Source: Toxoplasma gondii ME49
Lineage: Eukaryota; Apicomplexa; Conoidasida; Eucoccidiorida; Sarcocystidae
Assembly (NCBI RefSeq): GCF_000006565.2
Contig: NC_031470.1
Location: 1,676,954 to 1,740,953, forward strand
DNA length: 64,000 bases
Reading direction: 5' to 3'
This document shows positions 58,669 through 64,000 of this stretch, in pieces (within the stretch, counting starts at the first letter, position 1; each line of letters opens with the position of its first letter). The position numbers and the translations under genes were made by a program. Under the pieces are notes generated by a model. The model saw only the letters and a program-made list of their open reading frames with translations. It searched no databases and was not told the DNA's origin.

Positions 58669-61358
58669 TTACGGAGTCGCGGGGCACTGCCTCAAGCCAG
58701 AGACGAACCCGTCGCTGAGTTCCAGGCCGTCGGTTTGGGACATCAAGAAGCATTTCTGGGAAGCGGACTCGTAGGTGAAGCCGACGCACGAGTGTGGAAA
58801 GGTCGCGCACAGCGTCTGACACTCCTTGGCGCTGGCGACGGCGTTATGTCTCTTGAGAACCTGTCCAAAGTAGAACCCCTCCTTGAAGCACGGGTCCGTG
58901 GGTTTGTCGGCGCAGGTCTTCGGCCCCGACACGCAGGTCCCTTCTTCCTTGGCGCCGTTGACCTGTCGGAAAAGGTGGCAGTTCGAGGACATGACCTGGA
59001 AGGAGAAGTAGTAGCACTGCGGATCGCCTGCGCATTTCGCCTGGCACTGCTCTGCGCTCTTGGCCTCTATGGAGCTCAGAGGGGTCCCGACAAACATCTT
59101 GTTTTGCAGGAAACACGTCGACGCAGTCGGCGGCACGGCAGAGCCCTCGCCTGGGCACTCCTTCGGTCCAGCCACCGCGTTCAGGCGACTGGAGGGAGTG
59201 CCCTTGCTCTTGCTCAAGTAGCACCTGTACAGATCCGAGCGGTAGGTAAAGAAGTTGCAGGACGCTGTCAGCTTGCAGAGGGTTTGGCATTCCTTTGGCG
59301 AGTCTGCTCCAAGAACGCTCAGAATGTCACTGACATACTCCACGTTCAGCTCGGCGCACGACGGCTCGAAGCCGGGGGTCGGGGGAACCGGCATTGGGTT
59401 AGGTCCCGGATAAGCTGGAGGAATAGCGTGATGGGGCGGCAGCGGAGGGGTTGGAACGTGGTTGTGCAGCGGCTGGAACTCAGGGGGCATCTTGTCAGCG
59501 CAGTACCTGCGAAGCGTTTGCACAAACACACAAGACGCGTCCAGATTGACACCGTCAACGTGGCGCGTGCCCAGCAGTGGAAAACTCGGAGTCACCGTGG
59601 CTTTCTCCCCTCTGCATGCGTTCTAAGCGACGGGGACGGATGCACGCACGTACCCCTCCGACACTCGACCACGCCCGCTGTTCAAAACAAAATTTGCATC
59701 TCTCCACGTCTCTCTGAATCGACTTCGAGGTGTGCGACGTGCCACAGTCTGAACTTCAGCTGTAATCGGGTGTCGCCTGCCTGGTGGCCTTTAGTGCGAA
59801 TGCTATTTAGGAAGACACAGTGGCCTCGGAATACTCCGTCGCGTGCTGTGTGTAGAGCACTGAAACGCCTGATTGTTTTAAAGGAGACGGTTGCTCGCAC
59901 ACTCGCCGACGTCTGCAAAACATGCACTCTTCTTCCCCTCACAGGAGCGTTCAGTCAGTCTCTTACTTCGACCCGGACAGGGCGTGTCTCCTGGGGATAG
60001 GGGCGTTCGCGGCGAAACTGCCCTTCAGAGCGCACTCCAAGATGTCTGCCTTGTAGGTGAAGAAGAAGCACGCGGCTTCGGCCTGGCAGAGTTTCTGGCA
60101 GGCGTAGGCGTCGTCCGTGACGATTTGTTTCAGCGTTCCGGTGGGGAAGTCGACGTGAGCTTTGTAGCAGGACTCTGCAGGAGGTGTAGCAGGCGTCGTA
60201 GTGCTTGTGTGGCCAGGGTACGGTGGGTACGGAGAGGGTGGCGGGTGGGGATGAGTAGGCGGATAGATCGGAGGAGGGGGTACGAAGGGGGGGAGATTCG
60301 ATCCGTTGCAGTCGCGGGGGCCACTGATGGTGCCAGGGGCATGGACGCGACCGAGCGGCGCATACTCACTCTTCAAGTAGCAGTTCCGCAGCGCAGGCAC
60401 CCACGTCCAGAACTTGCATTCGGCGAACGAGAGGCAGAGGCCGTAGCACTCGGCTGCGGTGCCCACAAGGTTGTTATCGAAAATTTTGATGTCGTAGCCG
60501 AAGTAATCCGTGTCAGGCTCGTAGCAAGGCACGCCTTGGTCGTTTGGCGATCCTCCAGTGCAAGACTTTGGACCCGAAATAGCTTCGCTGTGCGGGGTGC
60601 GGCCGACAGTTGCGCCATTGTGCTTCAGGTAGCAGTTGTGTTTAGAGGGAATGAACGTCCAGAAGAAACACTGGTCGTTCGATGCACACAGTCGCTGACA
60701 GTCGTCTGCCTGAGACACCGACTGATCCTCGATCTTCTGCACGTCGTACCCCACGTAGTCGGTCATGTACTCAAAGCAGGTCCCAGTCGGATAGCAAAAC
60801 TTCGGTCCAGAGATCGCCAGCGGGTTTGTGACAGTCCCGTTAGGAGCCTGGTTGTCCTTCAAGTAGCACTGCTTCCGCTCTGGAATGTATGTGAAGTAGA
60901 AACAGTCTTCGCGGTTTCTGCATGCTTCTTGGCACTTCTCTGCAGACTCAGTTGCAGCGCCCACGAAAATCTTATCCACGTCGTACCCGAAGTAATCTGT
61001 GTCGGCCTTGAAGCAATTCGCAGCGACGGCTTCTGCCCTGAAAAGAGCGCACACGGACACAACGCGTTAGCGTGAATCAGGAACACGGAGATAAAAGAAT
61101 GGATTCAGGGCAGAACCGTTCGTAGATGTGATTGAGGATTCTGCCCTTGTCAGGAAACGAGTTCTATATCAACCAAGAGAAGCGCTCCACTGTGGTGGTG
61201 ACACGAACAGAAGGACTGTCTACTGATACGAGACACACTCCACGGAGTCGCTGTAGATGCCGCCGTTCAGCCGAGCGCTTTAAAGGGAAATTTCTCTCTT
61301 ACTTGCCAGCAAAAAGCGCTGCCGACAGAGCAGCGAGACCGAAGCATTCGAGCTTCAT
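58669..61358 (-). CDS. Secreted protein with seven PAN/Apple domains
   Basis: PAN/Apple domains bind proteins or carbohydrates; in coccidia they occur in microneme adhesins. Exons 61358-61303, 61037-59967 and 59506-58669 give 654 residues with exact phase. Residues 1-22 are a signal peptide (MKLECFGLAALSAALFAGK). PAN domains are at about 27-100, 106-178, 190-262, 309-378, 426-493, 507-574 and 582-650. Each has the Cys pattern C...C..LC...C.FFTY...C.L...C or close to it. Domains 1-3 share DY.GYD and end ISGP.xC. Proline-rich linkers at 263-308 and 379-425 split the protein into 3+1+3. There is no membrane segment or GPI signal after the last domain (ends CPATP), so it is probably soluble or tethered by a partner. 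A micronemal location is inferred only from the family. Confidence 0.9.
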
Positions 61359-63195
61359 TTTGAGAAACGCGAAGAAAAGAGCGTGGGGTGAAAAAAAAGC
61401 AGCGAGTCAGTTCCTTCCACAACAAACCCGCAAGACTCGATGCCGCTGAGCAGCTCTAGAAAAAAGTGTTTCCTTGCGAGTCAGTGCAAGGCCAGTGGAG
61501 TTTTGTAGTTGTGAGTGGGTTCATAGCATCTGCCCGTTCCCGCGAGAGAGTTCGTGTAACCAGGTTCAAGCGTATCCACGGAGGAGACAAGTCTGAGATA
61601 GAAAGCAGTCAGATCAAGAGACAGGTGCGGTGACGACGGAGACAGGAACAAGGGCGACTGAGATTCAGCTATTATCGTCGGACAAGAACCTCGTTTTTGG
61701 GGGGGGAGGGGAAAAGATGATACGCGTCCCAGAAGACAGAGAAAAATCTCTCGGCCTGAGGTGACCGCCATTTTTGGTCGCTTTTTGATTCTTAAGTAGG
61801 GTCGGAGGGACACAAAGGAGGATCAGTCCGAACGGATTCACTCGAGATCCTAGGGAGATATCCCTCACGTTGTTTTTCTTGGGAGAACAACTCAACGAAT
61901 GCGCGTGTCGCCGCATCAAGCAGTCGGTCAGCGGAGCCTCGAGAACGATGAACGCATACGAATTCAGAGTGTGACGGATCGATTCAAAGCGCACAAACCA
62001 TCTGAGCTGGGAAGCACTCTAGCTTTTTCGCGGGGTCAGCTCTGTGTTTCACTGGTTGGGCCCGTCACGCCAAACAGGAATGAGGTAATCCGCGGAATAT
62101 CTGCGGTTCTTTTCGGCATGAGGCTGTGTAGCAAGATGGTACTTCCATTCCTTCTTTTCTATCTGGAGAAGCTTACGGCTGTGTAGTAGAACAAGGAGAC
62201 CGTCGGTTTTACCTAAGCTACCGGTAAACTGTATTTTCTGGGTGTGAAAGTTCCACTGCAAACCAAACCCTACTTTCTGAGAACGAGGGCTTCATATTGT
62301 GCAGAGGAACGAATCCAGCTCGTTTTGAAAAAGAAACTCTCCAACTTTCTCGGTCGGACCTCTCTCTGTGGCTTTGTGAGAAGATCCTTTTTCCTCTGCA
62401 GGACGCCTGCAGACGGCAGACAACAGCGCCTCTTTCGCTGCCGTACAATTAGAGGATGATTGTGTCGCGGAGAACACGAACAATTGCTTCACACAAAAGA
62501 TTTCCTTCTCCACATCTACACTCGAGTTTTTATAAGGTTTGCCTCTTCAACCGTACTGGCCAAACCGTCCACGCGTCATCGTCAGAGGATGCCTATGAGT
62601 GCCTGTGCGCAATATTGTGAAGGCCAGCGACTCAGGGTGTTTTGAAGCCGAGGCGCCCAACATCGAAAGCACCGCGCGTTACCCCACAGTTTTTGAATCG
62701 TTTCGGAGATTTGTGTCGTGTCGGCGGTTTCGAAAGCGAGACTTGTGACACTAACAGAACAGGAAACTTGTGGTGGCGAGGTTGTCGTGAAGTCATTCCT
62801 GGCGACTTGCGCTCTGCGTGTGCTGGGTACCTGCGCTGTGAGATATCGGTGTATCCAAGTCCTCTCTCTTGGGCTGCTCCGTGCTTGTCTACGCTCTCTC
62901 GCACTCCATGCGGCTTCTGATTTCCTGTCGCGTTCGCTCTAGGGAAGGAGAACCGTTTTTCTCGACCGCACAGCGCGGTCGCTGATACACGCTTGCGTAG
63001 ACCGCAAGCTGACGGGGTGTGATGACGGAACAACACTTTCAGCTTATTACTTTTCGTTCGCCTCCACGCTCAGAAGCACACACGGTTCACATTCCGAAGC
63101 ACGCAGACGAGCTCAAGGTGTACATACACCGCAACAAGGCAAGGTAGAGAACAGAGAGGCCAGAGAAGAAGAGAAGCAAACGAGACCGGCGGACT
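61359..63195. promoter_or_regulatory. Upstream region of the PAN gene and 3' flank of L12
   Basis: 1.8 kb between two minus-strand genes. It should hold the PAN gene promoter and the L12 3' untranslated region. A GGTGTACATACACC palindrome at 63117-63130 lies 66 bases beyond the L12 stop. Nothing else is recognisable. Confidence 0.45.
63117..63130. promoter_or_regulatory. Perfect palindrome GGTGTACATACACC-type element
   Basis: GGTGTACATACACC is a near-perfect 14-base palindrome also found, exact or with small changes, at six other places in the window. Its function is unknown. Confidence 0.4.
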
Positions 63196-63975
63196 CTAAG
63201 CCTCGGGGCAGTCGATCTCGCCATCGTCCAGCATCCGCTGCACTTGCTTGGGGCTCTTGCCATCGACGGTGCAGCCAACGGAGTTGCTGAAAAACCAAAG
63301 AAACACAAAAAGTGATTTTCTGGAAGGCAGGTCCAGCGGCCAAACCCACGACTTCAGAACAAGGTGCCAACTTGGCACACACCCCACCAGCGAGCGAATG
63401 CGAAAGACACAAGTCTCGAAGCCCCTCCTCACACATCGTGGACAGAAACACAGATGCAAGTGTAGCCGACCAGTTGTCTTACATCCCGTTCAGCTGGTCC
63501 CCCACTGTTGTATATCCGAGACTCTGGGCGAGTCGGACTTCAGTGAAGTGTCTCTGAACTGTTGATCTACGGCACTACGTCGCAGCGGTCCTCCTGTCTC
63601 CCCGTTTCTTCATCAACAATTGGATTTACGAACCCCCGTTTAGATTCAAGTGAAGCAGCGTTGCAGAAACAGCGTACCGGACACCGTCACCCTACGCGTA
63701 TCTTCTATGCACCTTCGGCAAGGCATGCTTTAAGTGTCAACAGCGGCTAGTAAACAGGAGGAAAGTGGAGAAAACCTGCTTGTCGCGCAGACACACACAT
63801 ACACGAAATTCGCTCGTGAATGTTTGCTGCTGCTCACCAGGTCCCGAGGATCTCTTTAACGGTGCCGGAGAACTCCCAGGCCTGGCTCTTCGCCCTCATC
63901 GTTCTCGCAATGCTGAAGACTTGGTCAAGAGACAAGTTGCCGCTGTGCTTGATGTTCTTCACCTTCTTGCGGTCT
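63196..63975 (-). CDS. RPL12: Cytosolic 60S ribosomal protein L12 (uL11), C-terminal exons, partial
   Basis: Component of the P-stalk base of the cytosolic large ribosomal subunit. Exons 63975-63838 and 63286-63196 join in frame (codon TG|C across the intron). They give the last 75 residues of a protein usually about 165 long. The exons carry [32 protein letters not shown] and [16 protein letters not shown], the eukaryotic L12 signature, and end in IDCPEA. The 5' exons and promoter lie beyond the window edge. It is distinct from the bacterial-type uL11m at 19447-21990. Confidence 0.93.
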
Positions 63976-64000
63976 CTGAGGAGAGAAGAGAGTGCACAGA

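Noticed and set aside
59891..61075. Long plus-strand frames (394 and 464 codons) across 58606-61075
   Set aside because: They lie exactly opposite the PAN exons, whose Cys pattern and splice phases are decisive; these are antisense shadows.

Overview
The window reads as nuclear DNA of a tissue-cyst coccidian apicomplexan of the Toxoplasma/Hammondia/Neospora group. The reasons are GC-balanced exons, many GT-AG introns, very many (TA)n tracts and TGCATGC motifs in non-coding DNA, and above all the C-terminal part of a multi-exon guanylate cyclase of the apicomplexan P4-ATPase fusion type. The exact species cannot be decided from the sequence alone. There are no operons, no CRISPR array, no insertion sequence and no tRNA or rRNA gene that I could support.

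Layout. 1-15332 (+): last 24 exons of a guanylate cyclase, running from the end of its first cyclase domain (C1), through a linker and about six membrane segments, to the second cyclase domain (C2) and the stop. 17068-17370 (-): a possible small unrecognised protein. 19447-21990 (+): mitochondrial ribosomal protein uL11m, 5 exons. 24977-29688 (-): CRAL-TRIO (Sec14-like) lipid-binding protein, 8 exons, one of its introns with a GC donor. 33679-35403 (+): mitochondrial ribosomal protein uL2m, single exon, long N-terminal extension. 38986-44034 (-): PP2C/PTC7-type phosphatase, 7 exons, probably mitochondrial. 46773-56331 (+): a patatin-fold protein whose catalytic motifs all look degenerate. 58669-61358 (-): secreted protein with seven PAN/Apple domains. 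63196-63975 (-): last two exons of cytosolic ribosomal protein L12 (uL11), running off the window end.

Exon models were built by hand from splice consensus and reading-frame phase. Phases close exactly for the cyclase, uL11m, CRAL-TRIO, PP2C, PAN and L12 models, and for the patatin gene from 47780 onward. The first patatin intron is unresolved. Intergenic stretches of 1.7-4 kb are mostly pyrimidine- or purine-rich tracts, TA microsatellites and a few tandem repeats.

Functionally, the cyclase (cGMP signal for motility and microneme secretion in this group) and the PAN-domain protein (adhesin-like) fit host-cell invasion. uL11m, uL2m and the PTC7-like phosphatase are mitochondrial housekeeping. 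The CRAL-TRIO and patatin-fold proteins are lipid-related. The most unusual items are the apparently dead patatin domain, the division of labour between the two cyclase halves, and a recurring palindrome GGTGTACRTACACC.
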